Of a stretch of 64,000 nt of DNA, positions 32,965 through 41,438 are shown piece after piece. The DNA comes from Anaerotignum sp. MSJ-24 (lineage in GTDB: Bacteria > Bacillota > Clostridia > Lachnospirales > Anaerotignaceae): assembly GCF_018918145.1 (NCBI RefSeq), contig NZ_JAHLPX010000001.1:248001-312000 (forward strand). The letters are read 5' to 3'. The position numbers and the translations under genes were made by a program. Below the pieces are notes generated by a model. It ran no database searches. It was given only the letters and a program-made list of their open reading frames with translations, and was not told the origin of the DNA. The stretch's first letter is position 1, and every line of letters begins with the position of its first letter.

Positions 32965-34185
32965 GTGGCTGATTTACTTTATTACATTATGGATTATCGC
33001 GGACATTATTACAGGTCAGATATGACGAATGAACTTGTTGTTGCTGCGGACGAAAACGATGCATCTATGTTTACATTTGCACAGGCAAATAATAAAATCG
33101 GAACGGGAAAAAAATCGTCATTCTATTGTATTGTGCCGACGGAAAATAACAAAAAAATTTCCGAATCGGAGGAGGTCTGCAATAAGTGTATTTCAAATAA
33201 GGAAATACCTGTTGTGTTAAATAATCAAATCCAAAGAAAATGTAGTTCTCCTGTAAAAGAAATTGTTCGTAACGAATTAAAAAATTCGGTGGAAAAGAGT
33301 ATTTCGTCAGATGATTTATCAGAGATAGATTGGTTAAAATACCTTGAGCATTTTATAAATGTATCATCTGAAGTTAAAAACTACCGTGATAAGCTTACAA
33401 ATAATCTTACAGATATTGATCAGAAGATATGTGATATTCTTCATTATATTGAGCTGTGTGAAACAAAATCCGGAGAAGCGGAAGATCTGGTTGAGCTGTT
33501 ACGGATATGTCGTGAAAACCGTAGAGATATAAAAGATGAGCTTTTGAGAACGGAATATTTTCAGACAAATTTCGGTACAAGCATAAATATATCAAAGGCA
33601 AAGCAGGCGGCTAAATCCATAAAAGGTCTTGAAACAAGAAAATACACTCCACGGAAATATAATTTACTGTTTAAAGACTGTGTCATGAAAAGCAGTCCTC
33701 CGGTTAAAGAGGCTTTACATAATGCCGAAGATAATAAAATTCATGTAATTACAGAACAAAAAAATATATATCGAGGTGGAAAGGATATTATGACAGAGGA
33801 TAAATGTGTTACTCCTTTAGACGGAAAAGAAAATAACTGGCTTTCATTTGCAAAACAGCAGGCTGAATTTTACCGTAATGCCGAGCAATATATGATAAAT
33901 CTGAATATCGAAATTAATGAAATTGATAAGGTAATAGAAAATACCTTGGCTGAGGCTGAAGATGTAAACTGCAATGCCGCCCAAGGCTATAACATATTCA
34001 AAACGCTTAAAGAGCTCCGCATTAAAAGAAAAAACAAATTACATGAGTTGAACTGTATTTATGCAATGACGGATGGAGTTGATTGCAGTGCTTTTGCGGA
34101 GATTTTCGAAAAAAGTCTTGATGAGCTTGAAAGTATTTTAAATATCGGTAATAATATTGAATTAATAAAAACAGAAGCAATTTAA
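32965..34185 (+). CDS. Unrecognised protein with a duplicated helical domain
   Basis: 406 residues. The N-terminal 60 residues (DLLYYIMDYRGHYYRSD ... MFTFAQANNKIGTGKKSSFY) resemble a conserved opening segment seen on clostridial mobile-element proteins. Two coiled helical units, about 125-225 and 300-390, share a pattern: WL near the start, Y..(L)...I..ID..I, an ALH/AEAE stretch, then L..(C/L)R..R..(I/K)K.EL. The linker has cysteines (EVCNKCISNKE). Start is GTG at 32965 with an AGGAGG site. I do not recognise a function. Two small genes follow closely. Confidence 0.65.
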   Translation: MADLLYYIMDYRGHYYRSDMTNELVVAADENDASMFTFAQANNKIGTGKKSSFYCIVPTENNKKISESEEVCNKCISNKEIPVVLNNQIQRKCSSPVKEIVRNELKNSVEKSISSDDLSEIDWLKYLEHFINVSSEVKNYRDKLTNNLTDIDQKICDILHYIELCETKSGEAEDLVELLRICRENRRDIKDELLRTEYFQTNFGTSINISKAKQAAKSIKGLETRKYTPRKYNLLFKDCVMKSSPPVKEALHNAEDNKIHVITEQKNIYRGGKDIMTEDKCVTPLDGKENNWLSFAKQQAEFYRNAEQYMINLNIEINEIDKVIENTLAEAEDVNCNAAQGYNIFKTLKELRIKRKNKLHELNCIYAMTDGVDCSAFAEIFEKSLDELESILNIGNNIELIKTEAI

Positions 34186-34197
34186 TAGTATAGGAGA

Positions 34198-34653
34198 GTG
34201 CTTGAATTGAAAAAGGATAAAATTATTAAAACAATAATAGTAATTGTATTGGCTTTGGATATGGTAGGTTTATACAGCATATTTGAAGATAACAGCAGTT
34301 TACATCATTTACCGAACTATACATACACAAGTAATAAAAAAAGTAACTCAACATACAGTGCATATGATAAAACAGATACGAGTACTTCAAACAGCAGTTC
34401 AAAAAGCAGTTCAAGCTCAAAAAGCAGCAGTTCATATTCAAGCGGCAGTTCAGAAAACTACTCTTACTCAAACAACAGTTCAAAAAGCAATTATAACTAT
34501 GATTATAATTACAGCTATACATATGATTCTTATGATGACGGCTACGACGCCGTATATATGGATGGCGACTATGATTACGACAGATACGAATACGACAGCG
34601 AATATGCCGACGGTGTAGATGATGCAATGGACGAACTCGGAGAGGATTGGTAA
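34198..34653 (+). CDS. Membrane-anchored Ser/Asn/Tyr/Asp-rich low-complexity protein
   Basis: About 150 residues. A single N-terminal membrane helix (IIKTIIVIVLALDMVGLYSIF) is followed by about 60 residues of Ser/Lys/Asn repeats and then 50 residues rich in Tyr and Asp (DYDYDRYEYDSEYADGVDD). No domain recognised; the composition suggests an intrinsically disordered extracellular tail. Start is GTG 34198 or, with better spacing to AGGAG, TTG 34207. Its stop overlaps the next start. Confidence 0.6.
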   Translation: MLELKKDKIIKTIIVIVLALDMVGLYSIFEDNSSLHHLPNYTYTSNKKSNSTYSAYDKTDTSTSNSSSKSSSSSKSSSSYSSGSSENYSYSNNSSKSNYNYDYNYSYTYDSYDDGYDAVYMDGDYDYDRYEYDSEYADGVDDAMDELGEDW

Positions 34654-34967
34654 TGACTATGGATGAAATGTACTTCACTATAACAGGCTGTAAACATTAT
34701 TTAGGAAATGCCTTCATGGAAAAGGGAATGAAAGTGAAATTACTGAAAGAGCCCGACAACGCATATGACAAAGAGGCTATACAGGTAAAAATAAACGGAC
34801 TCGGCAAAATAGGTTATGTCGCAAACAGTCCTTTTACCGTAAAAGGAGAATCCATGAGTGCCGGAAGACTTTATGACAAGCTCGGCGATACTGCCAAAGG
34901 AAAAATTATGTTTGTACTTGATGACTGTGCGATATGCAAGGTCACCGACAATGGCAAAGATTTTTAA
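34653..34967 (+). CDS. HIRAN-domain protein
   Basis: 104 residues that are essentially one HIRAN domain: FTITGCKHYLGNAFMEKGMKVKLLKEPDNAYDKEAIQVKI followed by GKIGYVANS. HIRAN domains bind DNA 3' ends or damaged/stalled DNA and usually occur in nuclease or helicase proteins; stand-alone bacterial copies are of unknown role. The ATG at 34653 overlaps the preceding stop in TAATG, showing translational coupling. Confidence 0.82.
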   Translation: MTMDEMYFTITGCKHYLGNAFMEKGMKVKLLKEPDNAYDKEAIQVKINGLGKIGYVANSPFTVKGESMSAGRLYDKLGDTAKGKIMFVLDDCAICKVTDNGKDF

Positions 34968-34987
34968 TATTATCTTAACTATATTCG

Positions 34988-35030
34988 AAAAAGCTGTCCG
35001 GCTGATTACAAACCGAACAGCTTTGTTTTT
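34988..35030. terminator. Convergent terminator between the HIRAN gene and spoIVA
   Basis: AAAGCTGTCCGG and CCGAACAGCTTT pair with one mismatch; T runs follow on the plus strand. Confidence 0.8.
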
Positions 35031-36508
35031 TACAATATTATGCAAATCAAACCGCCACTGCCTTCGTTGAGTATCTTCTGCAATGACTCCTGAAGCTTAA
35101 GCTGTGCGTCCTCCGGCATTGTGTATATTTTGTTGTTCATGCCTTCATTTACGAGCGTGTCAAGCGTTCTGCCGAATAAATTAAGCTCCCATATTTTTTC
35201 CTTATCGGTTTTATATGTATTGAGAATATCGTCTATAAATTCCTTGCTCTGCTCTTCTGTTCCGACTATGGGTGCAACCTCGGTTTCTATGTCAGTTTTT
35301 ATCATATTGATTGCCTCGCCATGTGCCTTTATCTTTATGCCATAGCGTGAACCATGCTTGAATACCTCCGGCTCATCCAGCACAATGTCCTCGAATGTCG
35401 GACCGACTATGCCGTAGCCTTTGCGTTTTACATCGGCAAGTGCCGAGCTTATTTTTTCATACTCATTTTTGACGGAGGAAAGCTCCTTCATTATATTGAT
35501 AAGCTCATAATCGCCTTTTATATCTATGTTTATCGTTTCGCTAAGGACGGTGTAAAACAAATCGTCCTGCATGGACACATCTATTTCCGCATCACCGCTG
35601 CCGGCAGATATGTCACCGACATAGGCTTTTCTTATGTATTCGTTTGTTTCAAGCTCTGCGGCACTGTCAGCTATTCCTCTTAATTCAGCCGTTTTTTCTG
35701 TTATGGAAAGAAGAGAATCTATAATTGACTTTTTGAGCCAATGCTCGGAATCGAGCACTTCAATCCATTTGGGAATGTTCACAGTTATCTCGTTTACAGG
35801 AAATTCAAAAAGCAGTCCTTCAAGAATCGTGTTTATGTCGTCATCCCTGAGCTGGGCACAGTTTATCGCAAATACGGGAACAGAATATTTATCCTCAAGC
35901 TCCTTCCGTAGCAGGTCTGTTTCAGCTGAATATGGGTTTGCCGTATTAAGTACGATAACAAACGGCTTATGTGTTTTTTTAAGCTCCGCAATTATATCCT
36001 CCTCTGCTTTTATGTAATTTTCTCTCGGAATATCGGTTATCGTTCCGTCGGTTGTCATTGCCACCGCAACGGTAGAATGATCGTTTATTACCTTGTTTGT
36101 GCCTAATCTTGCCGCATCTTCAAGCGGCATCGGTTTATCCGACCATGGAGTATTTACCATTCTTGCTCCGTCACCGTCGGTTATACCTTCCGCACCGTCA
36201 ACTATGTACCCAACGCAGTCAATGAGCCGCATTTTGAACTTTATACTGTCGCTGACCTGTACTTCCGCCGGCTTTGACGGAACGAATTTCGGCTCGGTTG
36301 TTGTGATTATTCTGCCCTGGCCGATAAGCGGCAGTTCATCTCTTGCTCTGTCCTTTTCTGCCTGAATACTCATGTTCGGCAGAACGCTTTTCTCCATAAA
36401 ACGTCGTATAAAGGTTGATTTGCCTGTCCGGCAGGGTCCTGTGATACCTATGTAAATTGCGCCGCCGGTGCGTTCAGAAATATCCTGATAAATGTCTGGA
36501 TTTGTCAT
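35030..36508 (-). CDS. spoIVA: Stage IV sporulation protein A, coat-assembly ATPase
   Basis: 492 residues, full family length. SpoIVA polymerises on the forespore surface using ATP and anchors the spore coat. Walker A GPCRTGKSTFIRRFME, RLIDCVGYIVDGAEGITDGDGARMVNTPW, IVLNTANPYSAETDLL and the C-terminal GGLICIIL fit the family. The ATG at 36508 has a GGAGGG site. Its presence shows that the organism, or its recent ancestor, sporulates. Not visibly in an operon. Confidence 0.96.
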   Translation of the reverse strand: MTNPDIYQDISERTGGAIYIGITGPCRTGKSTFIRRFMEKSVLPNMSIQAEKDRARDELPLIGQGRIITTTEPKFVPSKPAEVQVSDSIKFKMRLIDCVGYIVDGAEGITDGDGARMVNTPWSDKPMPLEDAARLGTNKVINDHSTVAVAMTTDGTITDIPRENYIKAEEDIIAELKKTHKPFVIVLNTANPYSAETDLLRKELEDKYSVPVFAINCAQLRDDDINTILEGLLFEFPVNEITVNIPKWIEVLDSEHWLKKSIIDSLLSITEKTAELRGIADSAAELETNEYIRKAYVGDISAGSGDAEIDVSMQDDLFYTVLSETINIDIKGDYELINIMKELSSVKNEYEKISSALADVKRKGYGIVGPTFEDIVLDEPEVFKHGSRYGIKIKAHGEAINMIKTDIETEVAPIVGTEEQSKEFIDDILNTYKTDKEKIWELNLFGRTLDTLVNEGMNNKIYTMPEDAQLKLQESLQKILNEGSGGLICIIL

Positions 36509-36618
36509 ATTATGCCCTCCGAAGCTAATTTTTCCGTTTATAAAATCTATGTGGATTTTTCAAATAATATAACCGTACTTATATGACAAAAATAAAAAAA
36601 GATATTGCTAATTTTTAA

Positions 36619-36647
36619 TTGATTTTAGGGCGATAAGGCTTTATAAT
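36619..36647 (+). promoter_or_regulatory. LysR-gene promoter
   Basis: TTGATT (36619-36624), 17 bases, TATAAT (36642-36647), 55 bases before the ATG. Confidence 0.65.
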
Positions 36648-36701
36648 TATTTCAATACATGAGAATGATTCATATAAACAACCGAAAGGATAATATTTGA
36701 T

Positions 36702-37577
36702 ATGGATACAAAAAAATATGAAGCTTTGCTTGCTTCAATCAATCTCGGCAGCTTTACAAAAGCGGCACAGGTTCTTGGATATACCCAGTCCGGACTTACT
36801 CATATGATGAACGGACTTGAAAACGAATTCGGCTTTCAGCTTCTTATAAGAGGACATCACGGCGTTAAGCCTACGCCTAATTGCAGCCGTATACTTCCGT
36901 ACATACAGAAGCTTGTGGAGACAAGTGCGGCTCTCGATGTTGAAATAAAGCGTGTAAACTCAATGAAGGATTCTATAATACGAATAGGTTCATATTCAAG
37001 CATTATCATGCACTGGCTTTCCGATGCGGTAAAGCGGTTTAATGCCGAATATCCCGATGTTACCTTTGAAATAAAGGACGGTGTTTCGGACGAAATATAT
37101 AACTGGGTTCTGGACGGAACAATCGACATAGGCTTTCTTTCCAAACAGGAGGAATATAAGACCGAATGGATAACACTCCGAAAGGATCCGCTTTATGCAA
37201 TACTTCCGGCTGACGATAAATACAGCAGCAAGGTGCTTCCGCTTACGGAGCTTAACGGAAAGAAATTTTTTATGCCGTCCTACGGACTTAATAAGGATAT
37301 TGACCGTGTATTCAACAAATATGACATAAAGCCGAATATAAGCAATTCACATATGAATTATTCGGTTATCATTTCAATGGTAGAAAGAGGCCTTGGAACG
37401 AGCATACTTTCCGAGCTGTTGCTTAAGGGCAGAAACGATAACATAAAGATAATGGAAACAAAGCCGAAAATCTATCGTGAGCTCGGCATAGCTATACAGT
37501 CGCAGAAATATGCAACAAATACGGTTAAAAAATTCATTGAATGCACAAAAAATATAGTAAACGAAAAATATAATTAA
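36702..37577 (+). CDS. LysR-family transcriptional regulator
   Basis: 291 residues. N-terminal winged helix (EALLASINLGSFTKAAQVLGYTQSGLTHMMNGLENEFGFQLL) and a periplasmic-binding-like effector domain (IRIGSYSSIIMHWLSDAVKRFN ... DGTIDIGFLSK ... MVERGLGTSIL). It stands alone beside a repeat cluster, divergent from spoIVA, so neither target nor ligand can be guessed. Start ATG 36702 with an AAAGGA site. Confidence 0.92.
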   Translation: MDTKKYEALLASINLGSFTKAAQVLGYTQSGLTHMMNGLENEFGFQLLIRGHHGVKPTPNCSRILPYIQKLVETSAALDVEIKRVNSMKDSIIRIGSYSSIIMHWLSDAVKRFNAEYPDVTFEIKDGVSDEIYNWVLDGTIDIGFLSKQEEYKTEWITLRKDPLYAILPADDKYSSKVLPLTELNGKKFFMPSYGLNKDIDRVFNKYDIKPNISNSHMNYSVIISMVERGLGTSILSELLLKGRNDNIKIMETKPKIYRELGIAIQSQKYATNTVKKFIECTKNIVNEKYN

Positions 37578-37586
37578 TATATGATA

Positions 37587-37668
37587 TAAGGGCTCTGCCC
37601 TTAAACCCGCCACCCTTTAAAAAGCGTGGACGTAAACTCTGACTAACTACATTCTTACGAATGTAGTT
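37587..37668 (+). repeat. B element 13
   Basis: H1 AAGGGCTCTGCCCTT 37588-37602, H2 with one unpaired position (CCACCC.../GCGTGG, 37610-37629), H3 AACTACATTC/GAATGTAGTT 37645-37668. Confidence 0.88.
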
Positions 37669-37696
37669 ATAGGAAATATTTAAACCAAACTCCCAA

Positions 37697-37934
37697 AATT
37701 GAACATGCCTAAAGTATAAAAACCGTTAAAAAGCTCGCAGTATTCCTGCGAGCTTTAGGTTTTTCAGTAACTCGTGCGTGTCCGGAAAGGAGGGAGCACG
37801 AGGGAGGACAGCGTTGGTCATGACTTTTGCAAGCAAAAGCAACTCCGTTGCCGCACCGTCTTGTGCGGTCAGTATTCGCAATTCTAAGCGCGTCCTCCCT
37901 CACAAAACACCCTTGCGACTTGTAAAGCCGCAAG
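37697..37934 (+). repeat. A element 9 with a C module
   Basis: First hairpin AAGCTCGCAG/CTGCGAGCTT (37732-37756), a longer and perfect version of the stem elsewhere. Main stem CGAGGGAGGAC/GTCCTCCCTC, TTGCG/CGCAA end. It stops four bases before the next gene's stop codon. Confidence 0.9.
37814..37874 (+). repeat. C module 13, in the main hairpin of A element 9
   Basis: Sequence nearly identical to module 5 at 11194, with the same GCAAC/GTTGC swap. Confidence 0.8.
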
Positions 37935-37937
37935 ATT

Positions 37938-39068
37938 TTATTTTTTCGGCGGTCTTGGGCCATAGAACTGGTAATAGTCCGTCTTAATCCATGCGTTGAA
38001 GAGCTTTCTCTTTGCGCTTGCTTTTTTGCCGAAAAGCTTCTCGAAATACTCCATTGATGTTATTACATAGGTTGACCATGTTTCGTTTGAGTGCATCGTT
38101 CCGCCGAGAGAGCGGTACATATCCTCTACGGTTTTCATATCACCGAGTCTTTCGCCGTAGGGTGGATTGGTTATAAGACAGCCGTAATCTCCATAAAGCT
38201 CAAGCTCCTGCACCGGCTTAACCTCAAATGTTATGCAGTCGTCAACTCCGGCAAGCTCCGCATTTGATTTCGCAAGCTCGATAGCTGCCGGATCAATGTC
38301 ACTGCCGTATATTTCCGGCATACAGTCATAATCTATTGCGGCATAGGCCTTTTTACGCTCCTCTTTCCAAAGCTTTTCGGGAACTCTGTCCCATTTTTCC
38401 GATGCAAAGTGTCGGTTAAGTCCGGGAGCTATGTTTCTTGCTATCATAGCCGCCTCAATGGGTATTGTGCCGGAACCGCAGAAGGGATCCATAAGTACTC
38501 TGTCCTTGTTCCAGTAGCTTAACTCAATCATAGCAGCCGCAAGCGTTTCCTTAAGCGGTGCATCAAGGGCATTTGCACGGTAGCCTCTTTTGTGAAGGCT
38601 TGAGCCCGATGTATCTATTGTGAGTGTCACAATGTCCTTAAGCAAAGCAACCTGTATTGTGTACTCTGCACCGGTTTCGTCAAACCAGTCCACATCATAT
38701 ACACCCTTAAGTCTTTCTACAACTGCCTTTTTAACGATAGCCTGACAGTCTGAAACTGAATAGAGCGTGCTTTTTACGCTTTTTCCGACTACCGTAAACT
38801 TTCCGTCAACCGGAATCCATTCCTCCCAGGGGAGTGCCTTTGTTCCCTGAAAAAGCTCTTCAAATGAAACAGCCTTGAAGGTTCCTATCTTTATGAGTAT
38901 TCTGCTGGCACATCTGAACCAGAGATTTGCCTTTGGTATAACGCTTTCGTCACCGGTGAATTCAACTCTTCCGTCAAAGGTGTGAATATTTTCAAATCCG
39001 AGCTTTATAGCCTCTCTCTTTACGCATGCCTCAAGTCCTGCCGCAGCAGTAGCAATATAATTAATCAT
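37938..39068 (-). CDS. THUMP-domain 23S rRNA guanine-N2 methyltransferase (RlmL/YpsC-like)
   Basis: 376 residues. N-terminal ferredoxin-like/THUMP region (AAGLEACVKREAIKLG ... VYDVDWFDETGAEYTIQVAL), then a Rossmann methyltransferase with LMDPFCGSGTIPIEAAMIARN, GSDIDPAAIELAKSNAELAG and the catalytic NPPYGERLGD. Members methylate guanine N2 in 23S rRNA (E. coli G2445). Start ATG 39068 with an AAGGAGA site. Single gene, divergent from tgt. Confidence 0.9.
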   Translation of the reverse strand: MINYIATAAAGLEACVKREAIKLGFENIHTFDGRVEFTGDESVIPKANLWFRCASRILIKIGTFKAVSFEELFQGTKALPWEEWIPVDGKFTVVGKSVKSTLYSVSDCQAIVKKAVVERLKGVYDVDWFDETGAEYTIQVALLKDIVTLTIDTSGSSLHKRGYRANALDAPLKETLAAAMIELSYWNKDRVLMDPFCGSGTIPIEAAMIARNIAPGLNRHFASEKWDRVPEKLWKEERKKAYAAIDYDCMPEIYGSDIDPAAIELAKSNAELAGVDDCITFEVKPVQELELYGDYGCLITNPPYGERLGDMKTVEDMYRSLGGTMHSNETWSTYVITSMEYFEKLFGKKASAKRKLFNAWIKTDYYQFYGPRPPKK

Positions 39069-39202
39069 TGTTTTCTCCTTAAAAATACCGATTTATAATG
39101 TATGTATTTTATTATACCTTGAAATCTATACATTTTAAAGGTAAAATATATAATTGATAAAAAATATATCAAAATCTATTTTTATTTTGAACGGAGATAA
39201 CA

Positions 39203-40336
39203 ATGTACAAATTACTGAAAACAAGCGGACGTGCCAAACGTGGCGAATTTCACACACCTCACGGTGTAATACAGACACCTGTTTTTATGAACGTAGGAAC
39301 TCTTGCGGCTATTAAGGGTGCATTATCAACAGAGGACCTTGAGAGAGTAAAATGTCAGGTTGAGCTTTCCAACACATATCATCTTCACCTTCGTCCCGGT
39401 GATGAGGTTGTTAAAAAGCTCGGCGGACTTCATAAATTTATGGTATGGGACAAGCCCATACTCACCGACAGCGGCGGATTCCAGGTTTTCTCTCTTACTT
39501 CGCTGAGAAAGATAAAGGAAGAAGGCGTTTATTTCAATTCGCATATTGACGGACGCAAGCTTTTTATCGGGCCTGAGGAAAGTATGCGTATACAGTCCAA
39601 CCTTGCTTCAACAATAGCCATGGCATTTGACGAATGTGCTCCTGCCCTTGCCGACAGAGGCTATGTGGAAAATTCTGTTGCAAGAACAACTCGCTGGCTT
39701 TACAGATGCAAAGCCGAAATGGACAGACTTAATTCACTTGATGACACAATAAACAAACAGCAGATGCTTTTCGGCATAAACCAGGGTGCAATATATCCCG
39801 ACATTCGTATTGAGCACGCAAAGCGTATTTCCGAGCTTGACCTTGACGGCTATGCTGTCGGCGGTCTTGCTGTCGGTGAAACTCACGAAGAGATGTATCA
39901 CATTCTCGAAGAGGTTGTTCCCTATCTTCCTCAGAACAAGCCGACATATCTCATGGGTGTAGGCACACCGGAGAACATTCTCGAAAGCGTTGAAAGAGGT
40001 ATTGATTTCTTCGACTGCGTACTTCCGGCACGTAACGGACGTCATGCCCATGTATACACAAACCATGGAAAGCTCAATCTTCTCAATGCAAAATATGAGC
40101 TTGACGACACACCTATTGACGATACCTGCGACTGCCCCGTATGCAGACGTTATTCAAAGGCATACATCCGTCATCTTTTCAAGGCAAAGGAAATGCTTGC
40201 AATGCGTCTTTGCGTAATGCACAACCTTTATTTCTTCAACACAATGATGGAAGAAATAAGACTTGCTCTTGATGAGGACAGATTTGAAAGCTACAAGCGT
40301 GCAAAGCTTGACGGCTTCAAAGAAAACGGAAAATAA
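39203..40336 (+). CDS. tgt: Queuine tRNA-ribosyltransferase
   Basis: 377 residues. Tgt exchanges guanine 34 for the queuosine precursor preQ1 in tRNAs with GUN anticodons. Motifs: FMNVGTLAAIKGA, LSNTYHLHLRPG, DSGGFQVFSL with the active-site aspartate, GGLAVGETHEEM, the nucleophile region DCVLPARNGRHA, and the zinc site CDCPVCRRYSKAYIRHL. GGAGATAACA ribosome site. In many clostridia tgt lies next to queA; here queA is 6 kb away on the other strand. Confidence 0.96.
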   Translation: MYKLLKTSGRAKRGEFHTPHGVIQTPVFMNVGTLAAIKGALSTEDLERVKCQVELSNTYHLHLRPGDEVVKKLGGLHKFMVWDKPILTDSGGFQVFSLTSLRKIKEEGVYFNSHIDGRKLFIGPEESMRIQSNLASTIAMAFDECAPALADRGYVENSVARTTRWLYRCKAEMDRLNSLDDTINKQQMLFGINQGAIYPDIRIEHAKRISELDLDGYAVGGLAVGETHEEMYHILEEVVPYLPQNKPTYLMGVGTPENILESVERGIDFFDCVLPARNGRHAHVYTNHGKLNLLNAKYELDDTPIDDTCDCPVCRRYSKAYIRHLFKAKEMLAMRLCVMHNLYFFNTMMEEIRLALDEDRFESYKRAKLDGFKENGK

Positions 40337-40457
40337 ACCATTATAAGAATATTAGAATAGCTTTAATTGCTTGACTACCATGTTATAATTTTATATAATA
40401 TTCTTTAGGTTGTCCGAAGGCTATTCGGATATTAAGCTAACAAAAGGAGAGAACACA

Positions 40458-40967
40458 ATGTTTTACAATTTTCTTGCAGAAGTAAGTACTAAAATCGGCT
40501 CTGAGGCTGCATCATCAGCTGCCGCTTCTTCATCAACAACAGCAGCGGCAACAAGCTCAGGCGGCGGATCTTTTTCATGGATTATCATTTACATCATAGT
40601 TATTTTTGCAGCTATGTATTTCATGTCAATCAGACCTCAGAAAAAGAGACAGAAAGAGCATGACGAAATGATCAGCAAAATCAAACCCGGCGATTCTGTT
40701 CTTTGCAACACAGGTATGTACGGTAAGGTTGTTGATGTAACAGCTGAATGCTACATCGTTGAATTCGGTATGAACAGAGGCGTAAGAGTTCCCGTTCTTA
40801 AGAGCGAAATTGCTTATGTAAAAGAGCCTAACCTTTCAAACAAGGTTGAAGAACCCGTTGAAGAAGAAAAAACAGGCCTTTTCGGAAGAAAGAAAAAAGC
40901 TAAAGAAGAAACAAAGGCTGAAGATGCAAATGCAGTAGACGCATCAACAGAAAAAAAAGAAAACTAA
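40458..40967 (+). CDS. yajC: Preprotein translocase accessory subunit
   Basis: 169 residues. An N-terminal Ala/Ser-rich stretch precedes one membrane helix (WIIIYIIVIFAAMYFMSIRPQKKRQKEHDEM) and the YajC core IKPGDSVLCNTGMYGKVVDV. The C-terminal 50 residues are Lys/Glu-rich. YajC joins SecDF at the Sec channel. ATG 40458 has an AAGGAGA site. The position after tgt is the common clostridial arrangement. Confidence 0.93.
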   Translation: MFYNFLAEVSTKIGSEAASSAAASSSTTAAATSSGGGSFSWIIIYIIVIFAAMYFMSIRPQKKRQKEHDEMISKIKPGDSVLCNTGMYGKVVDVTAECYIVEFGMNRGVRVPVLKSEIAYVKEPNLSNKVEEPVEEEKTGLFGRKKKAKEETKAEDANAVDASTEKKEN

Positions 40968-40975
40968 GAATTTAT

Positions 40976-41008
40976 AAAACGCCCGAAACTTGATTTTCGG
41001 GCGTTTTT
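40976..41008 (+). terminator. Terminator after yajC
   Basis: AAAACGCCCGAAA pairs with TTTTCGGGCGTTTT around a five-base loop; T run follows. Confidence 0.92.
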
Positions 41009-41066
41009 GTTTTGTCTGAATATTTCAATTTAAGTATAGTCAAAGTATAAACATTGGATTCAATCT

Positions 41067-41438
41067 TTAATTTTTTATCTTAGAATAAAGTGCATCATTT
41101 CTCGAAAGTAAATAAACACAATACTGATTCATGCTTATTCCTTCTCTTTGCGAATGTTCGGCCAACATTCTATGAAGGCTTTTAGGTATTCGTAATTTAA
41201 ACTGACCTGAATAATCATCAAGGCTGTCAGGCTCGTATATATCTATTTCTTCCTCAATGGCAGCTTCAAGCCAAGCTTTTTTTGCATCGATGGCATTTGT
41301 TACCGCAGTCTCGATTGTTTCACCACAGGTTAAACACCCCGGCAAATCAGGATAAGAAACCACAAAACCGCCCTCATCTTTATCCTCAACAATCTCCATA
41401 CGGTATGGCATTGCCATATATTCTTCAAGCGTTTTCAT
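41067..41438 (-). CDS. hicB: HicB-family antitoxin with ribbon-helix-helix end
   Basis: 123 residues. HicB core (GGFVVSYPDLPGCLTCGETIETAVTNAIDAKKAWLEAAIEEE) and a C-terminal Arc-like DNA-binding segment (FKLRIPKSLHRMLAEHSQREGISMNQYCVYLL). The ATG overlaps the toxin stop in TGATGA-type coupling with a GAGGAGGAG site. Its partner toxin gene carries an in-frame TAG. Confidence 0.9.
   Translation of the reverse strand: MKTLEEYMAMPYRMEIVEDKDEGGFVVSYPDLPGCLTCGETIETAVTNAIDAKKAWLEAAIEEEIDIYEPDSLDDYSGQFKLRIPKSLHRMLAEHSQREGISMNQYCVYLLSRNDALYSKIKN

Noticed and set aside
7911-37874. A CRISPR array
   Set aside because: The repeats are dispersed through 33 kb, vary in their stems and have no regular spacers; no cas genes are present.
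4741-37934. Several medium-length reading frames running through A elements on both strands, with protein ends such as RLVKPQ
   Set aside because: They arise from the repeat sequence itself, recur with every copy, lack ribosome sites and have no recognisable protein pattern.
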